DNA from: Tribonema minus
Lineage: Eukaryota > Sar > Xanthophyceae > Tribonematales > Tribonemataceae
Length of the DNA stretch: 64,000 bases
Direction of reading: 5' to 3'
Assembly (NCBI GenBank): GCA_017506865.1
Contig: JAFCMP010000105.1
Coordinates: forward strand, 124,001 to 188,000
Program-made: the position numbers and the translations under genes
Notes under the pieces: generated by a model
The model's database searches: none
The model's input: only the letters and a program-made list of their open reading frames with translations
What the model was told of the DNA's origin: nothing
Shown here: one piece after another, positions 53,627-64,000 of the stretch
Layout of the letters: every line of letters starts with the position of its first letter
Position numbering within the stretch: position 1 is the stretch's first letter

Positions 53627-53968
53627 TGAATCAGATTGACCATAAAGGACACATGCCCTAGGGTTAGGGTTTGACTGTGGATCATGTTCATGAATGAACT
53701 GTGGTCTGAGTCAGATGGATACCCTCACCTGGCATCAGTAATGGTCTCTCACTCCACAGTCTCCACACAATTCCAAGGTCTGTGAACAAGACCGCCACCC
53801 CTGAGGAGGTTCCACCTCCGCATCATCCAGCATCGAGTGCCAAGGAGTATCGGCCTCCATCTCTGAGCCTCAAACACCACCCACTCCAGCAGGAGCTGCT
53901 AGCTATTCAGGTGTGTGTCTCCAACTCTTGATACCTCAAGTCTGTGTGCTCACAGGACAGAGCACTCA
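53627..53968 (+). repeat. 342-bp LTR (copy C), 3' LTR of element 2
   Basis: Starts TGAATCAG after the purine tract AAGAAGGGGGAG and ends GAGCACTCA, followed by host intron sequence (CGAGCGTGCG). Same length as copies A and B, with a few base differences (for example near 53768). Confidence 0.9.
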
Positions 53969-56181
53969 CGAGCGTGCGCATGCTCACGATGGCGGCTCGC
54001 CTGCATCTGCATCAGCCATGCAGATCAATAGTGTATTTGAGTGCAACCATGTATGTATCAGTACAAGTGGGAAGCACGATAATCAGCCAGTTGAGGTTGC
54101 CCTGCATGCTGATATTCCAAAGTAGGTTCAATGCTCGTGCAGCTCATCCACCTTCACATATCGGATATCCTGTTCTCATGTCCACAATGCAATCTTGTCA
54201 GTTTTCTCACAATCTGCGCGCCGCACATTTTTCAATTGAACCTGCTGCCTTCCTCATAGGAGCGCTGTCACTGGCTGGTTCTACATGGTTTCCCGTAGAA
54301 CAAGAGCAGCAGCAGCAGCAGCAGCCTGAGAACGGCTCTCATGGCACTGACTGCACGGGAAAGAAGCACTCACGTGATTACATCAAGACTGAAGTTCACG
54401 TCAAGAGCGAGGCTTCCCTCAACCCCCCTGACTCTGGCAGCAATGGCAGCTCTCAGGCCACCACGAACGCGCCATCACCTGGAGGCGCACCAGATGCCCA
54501 ACTTGAAGGTCAAATGCCGCCGCCGCCCCTGCCTGTTGTCTGGGCACCGCACGGCAGCCTGCCCTGCCCCTGGAACTGCTCCTCATTGCCACCAGGGCAC
54601 CAGTCCGCGTTTGTGACCAGTGGGAATGCGCTCACAGCAAGCTCTGCTAGCGCGACGGTGGATGTCGCCTATACTGAGGCTGCCATGATGGATAAGCTGG
54701 ACTTGCGGAGCGGTGGGCATGGGCTGGCAGTGACCAGCGCACCGTGGCGGCCCGTCAATGTAGTCGGTGATCAGATCTTACACTATGGTGAGCTGAGTTG
54801 CGCTTAGCTTTAGGTTTAGGACCAAAGCGGACTGTTGGTGGCTGACGCAGTGACCTCTTGTGCGTTTGTGCATTGTAAATCTGCACCAGCAATGAAATCG
54901 CAGCTGCTCCTAAGCATCTGGAATGCTGAGCGGAGGACACTGACTTAACCGCTGGCAGCAATCACCTGCTTTTTGCCCTAACTCCAACGTTTGCTGGTCT
55001 GCGAGAGATTGCTGTACTACTGTGAGCTTGCTTGCGTGCTCCGGCGTGGCAACAATGCCTACCTGCCCAGCTCCCGGCGTGCTTCTGTTTGCCTCAACCA
55101 TGTGCTAATAGTAGAGACGTCGACACACTGTACCCTTGCAGCAGGCTGCTGAACGTTTTCGTCCGCACCCAGTCTGCTACCGCACCATGTAAATGTGACA
55201 GGCAATCATCTATTGCGATACAGCAAGTCGCAAACACCAAATAAATCACTTGTGCTGAAAAGGTCACTGGTGCGCCCTATGTGTACAATACTGTACGTAT
55301 GACAAGCTTGGCCCCTGCTTACAGAAGCTGCGGTTGCCATGGTCTACTTGGCCAACAGGATGCAGAGCAATGTTCTCAAAGCATGCAACTTACAACCTCC
55401 CTGGCAGCGGTACGCATGCAACAGCATTGGAACTGCAATGACGTTGAGCAAAGGCTGTCCTCCGCAATAACCCTGCATTTCAAGTTGTCCACGCTCAATA
55501 CTTTCATAATTATTTCCCATGCGCAGCATGGTTGTGAATGTGGCGTTCACATTACAACTTGAAGTGTTCTCCTGCCTCACCCAATCCCATTCAATGTTCG
55601 CAGGCAGCCTGGCCCTGTACCTGCGTGAACCAGCCATTGCCACCACCCCTCCCACCTACACATTCTGCTCCAACTTCATGAGCGGCGGCGTGGCACTCAG
55701 AGCTCTGCCCGAGCCCAATGACCATGCCCCTGTGGCAGTTACACAAGGCGTAACTGTAATCCTGAGCAACGCCGCCGGGGTCGCGAGGGCGTTGGCTACT
55801 GCCTGGTGGGCTTGCCCAAGGCCGCATTCGCCACGGTGTTTGCAGCCATCAGGGGCATCAGCGCCTCAGCACTGGCGCATGTGACGGACGACCCCTGCGA
55901 GTGATTCTATTGGGTGACGGCGGCATGGGGCACGCGCGCTGTGGCAGCACTCTTTGCGTCTGAGGACGGCAGGAGCCTGAATAATCAGGAGTTCGTGCGA
56001 CTGATGCTGCTGGTGAGGTTTGCAGCTGTGGGCCTGCTCATTGATGGAAACACACATGGCCCGAGGGTTCACCTGTGCTGCAGCAGGATACCAAGAGTGT
56101 CTTCATAGCAGCGGTGTCTTGACCTAGCAAGCGCTTGACGGTTGCATGACAACTTACCAGAAGTAGGACTTCAACAAAGAA

Positions 56182-56245
56182 CATGTGTGCGCCCAGGTGG
56201 TCAATGCGACGCATTTCGACCTGTACGCACCTGGGCGCACACATG
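56182..56245. repeat. Perfect 18-bp inverted repeat (hairpin)
   Basis: CATGTGTGCGCCCAGGTG (56182-56199) and its exact complement CACCTGGGCGCACACATG (56228-56245) are separated by 28 nt. It lies in the last intron of the unknown host gene. No RNA family is recognised; it could be a small non-autonomous element or a structured intron element. Confidence 0.8.
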
Positions 56246-56713
56246 CTGTTGGTATTGCAAGTAGCTGCGAGCGCATCACCACTTGAATCATCTGCTCACT
56301 GCCTGTCACAACCTGCGCAACAGGTTCTGCATGCAGAAAACAACAAGGCATGGCAGATCACACAAGCTGGCTGGAACTTGGCCTTCTAGATCTGACGACA
56401 AATCATGGTTCGTCCACGTGCGCTCTTGCAGGATCGGCTCGCGCTGGGCACTGCCGTCTTCACCATGAGCCTCGCCGCAGAGACCGCGGACGACGTTAGT
56501 TGTGCGCAGAACAGCCACGACAGCAGCGCTCAAATGCAGCTGGTCATCAACCTGCACTCCTTCGACTGCAGCGACACCGTCAGCGTGGCGGACGTCTCTG
56601 CCCTCATCGCGCTTGGCACCGCTCAGCTGAAGTCTGGCAAGTCTGAGTCTGAGTTGGGCGGAGAGGAGGATACGCAGCCACTCACCCCAGCTTTGTCGCA
56701 GGAAGCAGAGTAG

Positions 56714-57421
56714 GCTCGGCGGCTGCAGCTGGTGCTGCGCTGGGATGCGATGGCAGTGGTTGGGCTGTGTAAGAGCAGGACTGCAACAGGGAGACCAAGA
56801 CTTGATCTTCGCAGCTCACTTGTGTGTTGTTCGATGCTGAAGGCAGCATGATGCCACAGTACGTTCTGTCATCACAGCACACATAAGTCTGCGGTGCATG
56901 AACTGCACCGATGCTGCTGCTCAGCAATACATACACTCTTGAAGAGCAATCTTCACAATTTCAAATTACCAGTCGGTGAGTAATAGTGATGATGATGAGC
57001 AGCAGTGGACTGCGTGTCACGCTGCCTGAATGTGTGATGTGCGGCAGCGCAGTGTCATATATGTATGCATATGCGATCTCAATGCGTGCCAGCCCCTGTC
57101 CCATCATTTTCAAATTTAAAAACTTAAAAAGCAGCATAATGCCATTTGGCTCGAGCACTGACAGGGTTTGAACATGAGAGGGTAACCCTAACCCTGTACT
57201 GTCGCATTCGGCTGAAGCGGTGAGTTTACCGCATAAGGGTAGCATCAGCACACATCATCGGCGCCAGCAGTGGTAGCCTCAGCGTGATGCCTGGAGGCGC
57301 CGGCTAGAGGAAGCTGGCGTCTGGCACGGTCGAGGAAGCCGTTCTCTGCAAGGCGACACCCAGGAGGCACACGCACACGCCTTGCTGCTGACGGTGGACT
57401 GGCCAGACAATTGTTGCAAGG
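56714..57421. other. Intergenic
   Basis: Between the unknown split gene and the four-span membrane protein gene. It contains a short CCCTAACCCT tract near 57182. No gene was recognised. Confidence 0.5.
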
Positions 57422-60400
57422 ATGACGGATATCGAGGCACCTCTGCCTCTCGAAGTGCGCTGCGCTTCCAATGTCAGCATTCTGGTGCAATCCGGGGGCG
57501 ATGAGAACTCAGACATCGAGGCAAACCTGGAGCCAAACCCGAAACTCAGCAGGTTCCACAGCGCAGGCGAAGGCAGATTTCTGGGTCCCACTCCCCCGCG
57601 TCGTCATACCAGGACGCTGTCGAAGGTCGACGGCGTGGATCCGGGCGAGGGAGGGGTGGCTGGCAAAACTCATCGGAGGAGGCACAGCAGCATTTATCAG
57701 AGCACAAGCAGTCTTCCCACGAAGCCCGGGCTTCCTCCCGGCAGCAGCTCGAAACCGCACAACAGCCAACCCATCAATCCAACCAATGGCGAGCGACATC
57801 ACAAACGTCGGCCCAGCGGCCAACCATCCCTGCCTTCGACCGAGGATTTATTAGTAGCAGCGGGAGGGGCCCGAGTCGGCGCGCCTGCAGAGGATGCTCG
57901 CCAATCTGGTGACTCTCGAGGCGAGAACTCCCACGACACAGAGGTTTCACCCTTGCCTAGCGCGGAAAAAGTGGTTGACAGCAGCGGTGCCCACCAACGC
58001 GCTCCCATTTCTACTACCCACGCCAGTAACACTAGCACAGATAGCACCGACTCCGTTCCCCAACACCAGTATGGGAAGGAGGGCTGGGAGTGGATGGAGC
58101 TGGGCTCGAAGGCGCGCCCGCTGCGCGACTCTCCCTTTGAGTGCGCGCCAGACCCCACTCCAGGCATGACGGTTGTGGAGCTCACTGCCGAGAACCTCAA
58201 GGCGCACGAGCACACAGCAGCCATGGCACACGTGCGAGCGCTGGCGGCGCTGCGGCAGCTGCCGTCGCCGCTGTGGGACGACTCCGAGTACGGTGCCCGG
58301 GCGCAGGCGGGCGCTGCGGCGATGGCGGCGGCAGCGGCATCCCGCGTCCCATCGCGCGTCGCCACACACATGCTGGACCCTAATGCGGAGGGGGGAGGGG
58401 GGGGCGGTAGCGGCACACCGCACGGGGTCAGCTCTTACAAAACCGTGCAGCGGCGATTCACGGTGGAGGTGGCGGTTGAGGCAGCGCTATTGGCGGCGTG
58501 GTGCGCACAGCTGGTGCTGTCGCTGGTGGCGACGACGACAGGCGGGGCGGCGGGCAATGCGGCGTGGGTTGCGGTGTATGCGTTTGGAGCGGTGGGGACG
58601 GTGGCCAGCATCTTGCTACTGGTGAGTTGTTGCACGAAGCTATGCATGCTCTTTGTCAGAACATAGTGGTATTGGCTGGCGCAGTTGCACTTGTTGTGAA
58701 GGTGAGGGGATGCCGTCCCTGCCGCAACTTGCTGCTGGTAAGTCTCTGTGCCGACATGTGAGGGTGATGTTTGAGGAGCTGACGTCACCGGAGGATTGCG
58801 ACAAGCATCAGTCCATGCTACTGGTGTCGTGCTGTTGAAGCATCAAGACGTATGACATGCAGGAGTGTGCCTAGTAGCCAGCACTTCATGGACTAATAGA
58901 TGGGCTGCCGTACAATGCATGATGGTACATCGGCAGCTTGCGTTGCCGAACATCATTGACACGACGCTTGCATCACATCCGATGGGTGTTTTATGCCTGG
59001 CACTCGGACTGACGTGTGTACGGTATGTATGTCGCCTCTACATATCGTAGGCAGTAGCTCTAGGAAGGGCGGCGCAAGTAGCATCCGGCATATGTGCGTG
59101 ATTCCGGTGATGGCTGCTGCTGTGAGGGCTGACCAGAGTATCCTGTACACTCTGAAGATGACATCACTTGATGAAACCAATACTCTGGCTGTTTGAATGT
59201 GAGGATCATTCAGCCAGGGCTAGGTTGAAGTGCCCTACTTGTGTGAAACAGCTCAACCCCGCCGTTACCCCAATAGCTGCAGCTGAATGCAGAGTGACTG
59301 GGCCAATCAAAAGCCGCAATGCCTAAGTTGCAACGCACTTCATGTTCGTCATCAGCGCAAGCCCCCCCTCCCCTCCCATGAACATGGCATTGTTGAAGTT
59401 AAGTTTGAACCACAACCTATTTGTTGACATGCACAAGCAGGACCACAAGGACAGCATCTTGTGGAGCTCATCGGGCGGCTTGTGTGACAGTGTGGTGCTT
59501 GAGGCAATGTACTCTTTACATATGCTACTCATGTTGATGATTTGCACAAACTGACCCACCCCCAGCATGCTCCAGTGCTCAGTACGGCACTGCTTAAAGC
59601 CCTGCCACTGCAGTCTACTTTAAAGTATGTATATTTCAACAATAGTGTGCTTCAACGCATGGCCACTGTACAATGATGATGGTAGTCTGTTTTAGTCTGT
59701 CATGACCATGCGTCTTGCATGGGTTGCTGTTGTGTGCTGTGTAAGTCTGGCAACAGCACGTTTCGCCGTATGCATGCCACTGCCAATGTTGTGAAATCTT
59801 ATCATATGGGATGGAGGCTGTTGCGAAGCCAGCAAAATCACTTCACTACGTGTCTCCATACACATGCACACAACTCTATCCACATGTAATGCTGAGTGCT
59901 AATATGCCTCTGCTACGCAGTACCATTACGCCGTGTCATTATCACTCATGGAATCATACATAGCATGGGTGTCGCTGGTGCCCTGTGCTGTACCGCACCA
60001 TTACCAGTCCTCTGGCATATGACTCACAACAGCTCGAGTCTGCTGTTAGTGCATGCCAGCAACAATATCAGGCATTTGTATGTTTAGGGAATATGGAAAA
60101 TTTCATGTCAGGGCTAAGCCTGAAACTTACATGCTGTAGCTGATGTATGTAGCCATCAACCGCGGCCGTCAATGCTCTGCAACTGATGTATTCAGGTCAC
60201 ACACTTCAAACGCTCTGATCTGATTGCATGCTCTTCACAGTACGGCTCTGCCATTTACACTGCGCACCTCACCACCATTCCTCGTGATTTTTGTTCTGAC
60301 AGGCCCATTCGGTCAGGACACGCCCCATACACCGGTCACCCATCCCCTGCAAGACCCCCCCCGCCGCTCAGAGCCAAAAGCTCCTACGACCAGGCTACAG

Positions 60401-60713
60401 CTTGCCAGTGGTGCTGCTGCTGCAGGGCCTGTGCGTAGTGTCTGCCACGGTGTGTCTGGCTATGCACAGCTCGGCACTGGCTGCCTGCGGCGGCGCGGCA
60501 TCCTTCCTCACAGACGATGAACGCGCTGCGTTGTGTGATGGCACAGGGCGCCCCCTGCTGATCCCCCTGGTATGCATCGAGGCGGTGCTCCTGACTGGCT
60601 CACTGCTGCGCTGTGGCGCGATTTTGTTGACGAGCAACGGCAGTGCGCGCGCGCTTTTTGGCTGCGGCGCCGCTGTTGCGGGCGGAAAGGGCCCCCCCGC
60701 CCTCCCCCAGTAG
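57422..60713 (+). CDS. Unknown protein: disordered N-terminus, four predicted membrane spans
   Basis: Two exons, 57422-58621 and 60303-60713, join in phase (intron 58622-60302, GTGAGT...ACAG) to 536 aa. The first about 340 residues are polar and low in complexity (Ser/Pro/Gly/His; RRHTRTLSK and THRRRHSSIY basic-Ser clusters that could be phosphorylated). Membrane-like segments follow: AALLAAWCAQLVLSLVA, AAWVAVYAFGAVGTVASILL, SLPVVLLLQGLCVVSATVCL and LLIPLVCIEAVLLTGSLL. The start is the first ATG of the long frame. No family is recognised; no function is proposed. Confidence 0.7.
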
Positions 60714-61559
60714 TTATGTTGTGGTAGCTGACAGGTGCACCTGCAGTAGCGTAGACGACTCTGTGTACCTGATACCATTGTGTGTAACGCACATGAGAAA
60801 CCCCCTTTGCCCCCCCCCCCCCCCCCCAAACCACCACCACCACGATAAAGGCCATGCATGCCACCCCCCTTCCCCCCTCTCCCCGTCCCCTCCCTCGGGA
60901 GCCTCTACAAGGCAGCAAGTGGTGAGTAGGCAGGGCAAGGGGGTTTGGGTGGCTGGCACTTGCGTCAGCGCACGCCATTTGGTGTGCGCTTCTTTTCATT
61001 GAAAGGGGGGCAGCTAGCGTTGTCTGCAGGGCAGTATCAGCACTCACAGCACGCCTGAATAGGAAGCCCCCGCCGCATTTTGTCTTTGTACCATCGTCAC
61101 CATCCACGCCACAGGAAGGAACTGTCAGCGCACCTGAGGCAGGCATGCAGGGTATGCCTTGCGACCATGCAGTGTGGTTGTGTACGAGCCGCATCAATGA
61201 CACTGGCACTGCACACCGATCCTCTGATGTTTTTGTATGCTGTTGTCGTCTCTGTTGCACGGGTGTCTGTCATGAAGTGGCTGCCCTCGCCGCTTTGTGT
61301 CAGGAACATTACGCTTATGCTGCATAGGTATGCCATGAACCTCTTTTTTATTCTCGCTTATGGCGCGAGTAAGCCCATGTGGGGAGCCAACTACTTCTCG
61401 CTTGGTTCACCCCCCCCCCCCCCCCCCCCCCCCGGCACTGTACGCTACTGCATTTTTTGGGTCCTTTGGTGTCGTTCATGTATGTACAATGTGGGTGATG
61501 TCATATCGCCAAATGGCGATTTGCCATCACACACTTTAAAAAACCCAAGTGCGTGCACC
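60714..61559. other. Intergenic upstream of phosphoribulokinase
   Basis: Contains long C runs (near 60819-60835, and 24 C at 61410-61433). It should hold the phosphoribulokinase promoter. The 264-codon frame starting at 61080 crosses the C run and has no domain, so it is not called. Confidence 0.5.
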
Positions 61560-64000
61560 ATGGTCGCAAGAGCAGCAGCTACAGTGCTGGCATGTGCTGG
61601 CATGGCGACCGCCTTCGTGGCGCCAGCAGTGCCTAGCACCATGCTGCGGTCGTCAACTTTTACTTCAGCAAGCTCTGGCCTGTCAACAAAAGCTGCTGTG
61701 CGATGGCAGGCGCTGCAGATGAAGCTGGGAGACGCCGATGAGCCCGTGAGTGATGTAGAAACGTGTCATTGCTGCAGTGCACACATTTCTGATATCACCA
61801 TGCTGCGCTTGCTGTCATGCGTATCAACTGGCGAACTACGTACGCGTCCTTCAAAAATATATGCTGCTGCGTGATTACCTGTGCAAGCTTGCAAGAAGTG
61901 CGCTTATCAGTTGTAGTCGCGCTGCATCGTCCTACAGGTGGTGGTCATTGGCGTGGCGGCCGACTCCGGTTGCGGCAAGTCGACCTTCATGCGTCGCCTC
62001 ACTAACATTTTCGGCGGCTCTACTGTGGGCCCTCTGGGCGGTGGCTTCGGCGCACCTGGAGGTTGGGAGACCAACACGCTGGTGTCTGACCTCACAACGG
62101 TTATCTGCCTGGATGACTACCACTTGAACGACCGCGGCGGCCGGAAGGTGTCTGGGCGGACTGCTCTGCACACTGCCGAGCAGAGGTTCGACCTAATGGC
62201 GGAGCAGCTGGCCGCCCTTAAGGTATGTACATTAAGTATAAATGGTGCATGAGGCAGTGGTATTGCTGAAGTACAGGTCCTGCTGCGGCAAACACCTTGA
62301 ATTTGGAGCTGTTGTTGTGGCCGCTGCAGGTCTGGATGATACCCTGTACGTGTACAAAAGCTCAAATGCTATGGCAAATAGGTTGTCGCCTTGCATGCCT
62401 TTTTGAGAGCGGTTTTACTGCTGTTGCAGCCTTTGCAATAGGCACACTACGATGTTTGCGTTCATAGCGCGCACACACGTTCAGAGGGCACACTGCACTG
62501 CATTATTAGACTTGATGATGTGCTGCTTCACGCAGCACGCCCGCCTAGTTGAGAGCGCTGCACATCATTCACAGAGCGATGATTAATGACATTGACATCT
62601 TGCGCAAAGTTCAGGATAGTATGGCAATGCTGAGACTGCTACTGCAGTGCATCTCACAAAGATGATTGAGAAAACCAGCTGCGCAGCACACTTCACCACA
62701 TACTTCTAAGTATAACACGGGGTTGGTAGTGCAGTTGCGGCGCCTGCTGCACTTTTCCTGGCATGGCTTCTGTAAACCTCTACAGCACTTGAGCTTACTG
62801 ACATTCCTGTTGAATACCAAGGAAAGTTCAGCACCAACTGCACGCTGCACACTCTGAACCAGGTTTCGTCAAGTACAGGAGAGGAATTGCGAGCTTGTAT
62901 GCTTGACATACGCACATATACAAATTGCGCCTGTGGGCTTAGTGTTTGTTCTCGCCATGAGACGCTTGAAAAAGTGGAGGGCAGCGCATACCCAATTTTT
63001 GTGCACCGACAGAGCAGAGCGAATTCTTCGGAAGCAAGAGCTTATTGGTCGTTATGTAATGGGATTCTTTGTCATTGCAGTCGATTGAACCCAAATATCT
63101 GTTGCCTTAGACATGTTAGCAGTAGTCGATAGAATGTTGGATACATGGCATCAGTTGGAAACAATTCGCACACACAAAATTCCTATTCGAGGGAACTGCG
63201 CAGTCTAGAGAAGCAGCAATGAAGCGCCAGTACCATAATGGTAGTTTTTTGCAGTTTACTGGCACATGCACACACACATGATGTTTTAGAGGCGCAAGAT
63301 GTTGCACTTGCATGCTTCAAGCGTATGTGAAGCACACGTGCCAGAGAATGACCATGGACACACGCCGGCCAACACTTCAATGACTGACAATCCACATAAC
63401 GTATATGCGTGTATTCTTGTGTTGTGCAACATGTACGTACAGCAAAGTTTGCAGCATGTGTCATTCAAATTGACGGCTAACCACACCTTGTCACCTAGAG
63501 CTCTACGATCTTTTGGTTTTTTTTCATGTGTATGGTAGGCGAGTTTGCCAATTTGACCGCAACATGAATGATGTGGTGGCAGCAAGATGCAAGAAAGCAG
63601 TGCACCAGCACCACCTACAACTTACATCGTTGTTCAACTGTGGCAGAGTACATTCCACCAGCTAGATTGTTGCGGCATTTGAGTAAGATTTGTCGCCGGC
63701 TTCGGAAGCAGCTGCACTTTGGGTGTGCACAGTTATGGTCGTGCATGTATGCTGGTGTGATACTCTGAGGGGTCTGTGTCAGCACAGCAACACCTGCTGT
63801 TAAGCATGCAGCAATCCAGTGGGAATCGTCACAGTGAGTGCCGTAGAATGGCTGCTGTAGCAGGCTGCTCTCTGTTGGTGATTGCTGCAGTACCTAATTG
63901 TCCAAGTGTAGAGCTGAGGTCCACAAGTTAACCTTGATTCAACCTATGCAATCAGGGTTGACAATGCCATCAGCAACAGCTACTGTCCATGATGTTCAAA
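61560..64000 (+). CDS. PRK: Plastid phosphoribulokinase, 5' part
   Basis: Exons 61560-61745 and 61938-62222 join in phase to the first 157 residues; the rest lies beyond the window (no further exon was found in 62223-64000). The protein phosphorylates ribulose 5-phosphate with ATP in the Calvin cycle. Residues 1-18 (MVARAAATVLACAGMATA) are a signal peptide, FVAP follows at the predicted cleavage point, then a Ser/Thr-rich transit peptide: the targeting signal of a plastid reached through the ER. The mature part opens VVVIGVAADSGCGKSTFMRR (P-loop) and TTVICLDDYHLNDRGGRK. Both cysteines that form the redox disulfide in plants are present (SGCGKS and VICLDD) but 45 residues apart; plant enzymes have about 39, because of an insertion GPLGGGFGAPGGWE, as I recall from stramenopile enzymes. 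Altered thioredoxin control is therefore possible. Confidence 0.92.
62223..64000. other. Long intron of phosphoribulokinase
   Basis: After the donor AAG|GTATGT no sequence fitting the next conserved PRK segment (KPIYNH, IEGLHP) was found, so this 1.78 kb is read as intron to the window end. No nested gene or RNA was recognised. Confidence 0.6.

Larger units (their letters stand above)
47211..53968 (+). mobile_element. Ty3/gypsy-like retrotransposon (element 2), 5'-truncated
   Basis: The plus-strand partner of element 1. Contents: tail of the DNMT ORF (47211-47399), protease (47411-47896), RT and RNase H (47893-50180), integrase with spacer (50057-51748), integrase C-terminus with chromodomain and Tudor-like modules (51642-53342), 3' UTR (53343-53626) ending in the purine tract AAGAAGGGGGAG, and LTR C. 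It lacks gag, most of the DNMT and the 5' LTR, and has several frame lesions. It has no large insertions and serves as the reference for reading element 1. Confidence 0.9.
24428..56713 (+). pseudogene. Unknown host gene split by a 29.75-kb retroelement-filled intron; coding lesions in exon 3
   Basis: Exons 24428-24506, 54260-54787, 55604-56012 and 56432-56713 join in phase at every junction. Exon 1 encodes MACAAPETRQYRQRVPCLPV and ends WKRG. Exon 2 has a poly-Q run, a low-complexity Ser/Pro/Gly stretch and ends VVGDQILHYG. Exon 3 carries hydrophobic stretches (GYCLVGLPKAAFATVFAAI; WGTRAVAALF). Exon 4 ends TPALSQEAE. No family is recognised. Exon 3 needs one extra base near 55770 to keep frame (its 409 nt are one short), and an in-frame TGA follows DDPCE near 55900. 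Either the gene is decaying, a small intron was missed, or there are two assembly errors. Intron 1 (24507-54259) contains all the retroelements below. The exon joins argue it was a real gene; whether it still works is open. Confidence 0.5.

Noticed and set aside
24892..53973. LTR A and LTR C as the two ends of one simple insertion
   Set aside because: They are direct repeats of equal length, but the flanking 5 bases (ATGTG and CGAGC) do not match, and the contents are several nested and inverted units.
53944..54259. N-terminal extension of the frame that contains exon 2 of the unknown gene
   Set aside because: It starts inside the LTR and lacks coding character until the acceptor TCCTCATAG at 54259; exon 1 joins there in phase.
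61080..61874. 264-codon frame upstream of phosphoribulokinase
   Set aside because: It runs through a 24-C tract, ends inside the PRK intron and reads across the PRK start in the same frame; the exon-intron structure of PRK explains the coding part.
1..64000. tRNA, rRNA, CRISPR, bacterial operon or riboswitch features
   Set aside because: None was recognised, and introns and retroelements show that this is a eukaryotic nuclear region.

Overview
The window is eukaryotic nuclear DNA: genes are split by GT-AG introns (one GC-AG), intergenic DNA is roomy, and about 29 kb is nested retrotransposons. The best clue to the host is the phosphoribulokinase at the right edge. Its N-terminus is a signal peptide followed by an AFVAP (ASAFAP-like) motif and a transit-like stretch, the bipartite targeting signal of red-lineage secondary plastids. 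With the PT-repeat secreted glucanases and TTAGGG-type telomere-like words, this points to a photosynthetic stramenopile or a similar complex-plastid alga. No species is assigned.

Left part (1-23.7 kb): the 3' half of an LMBRD2-type membrane protein (+), then two GH16 glycoside-hydrolase genes pointing away from each other (4.1-9.9 kb on -, 16.8-23.7 kb on +) with a RHBDL4-like rhomboid protease gene (-) between them. The two GH16 genes share the same splice plan, including 35-nt and 41-nt micro-exons, so they are an inverted duplicate pair. Both encode a secreted protein with a PT-rich linker, a GH16 domain with an ExDxxE active site and a C-terminal CBM6/35-like domain.

Middle (24.4-56.7 kb): a gene of unknown function (+) whose first intron is 29.75 kb long because retroelements fill it. 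These are (i) a scrambled element behind a 342-bp LTR; (ii) a minus-strand Ty3/gypsy-like element (27.2-47.2 kb) with gag remnants, an intact ORF carrying a complete DNA cytosine-5 methyltransferase (DNMT) domain, protease, RT, RNase H, integrase, chromodomain and two Tudor-like modules; (iii) a 9.7-kb non-LTR element with one 2943-aa ORF (OTU-like protease, RT, restriction-like endonuclease) inserted in that integrase with a 14-bp target duplication; and (iv) a plus-strand partner of the Ty3 element, 5'-truncated, ending in another 342-bp LTR. Elements (ii) and (iv) lie head to head and form a large inverted repeat around the gag/DNMT segment. A 15-bp micro-insert occurs at three different sites (four places) in these elements, always directly beside GTAC.

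Right part (56.7-64 kb): a two-exon gene for an unknown protein with a disordered N-terminus and four predicted membrane spans, then the first two coding exons of plastid phosphoribulokinase, running off the window.

The most notable system is the Ty3/gypsy lineage that carries its own chromatin writer (DNMT) together with putative chromatin readers (chromodomain plus Tudor-like modules). All calls rest on reading the sequence; no database search was made.
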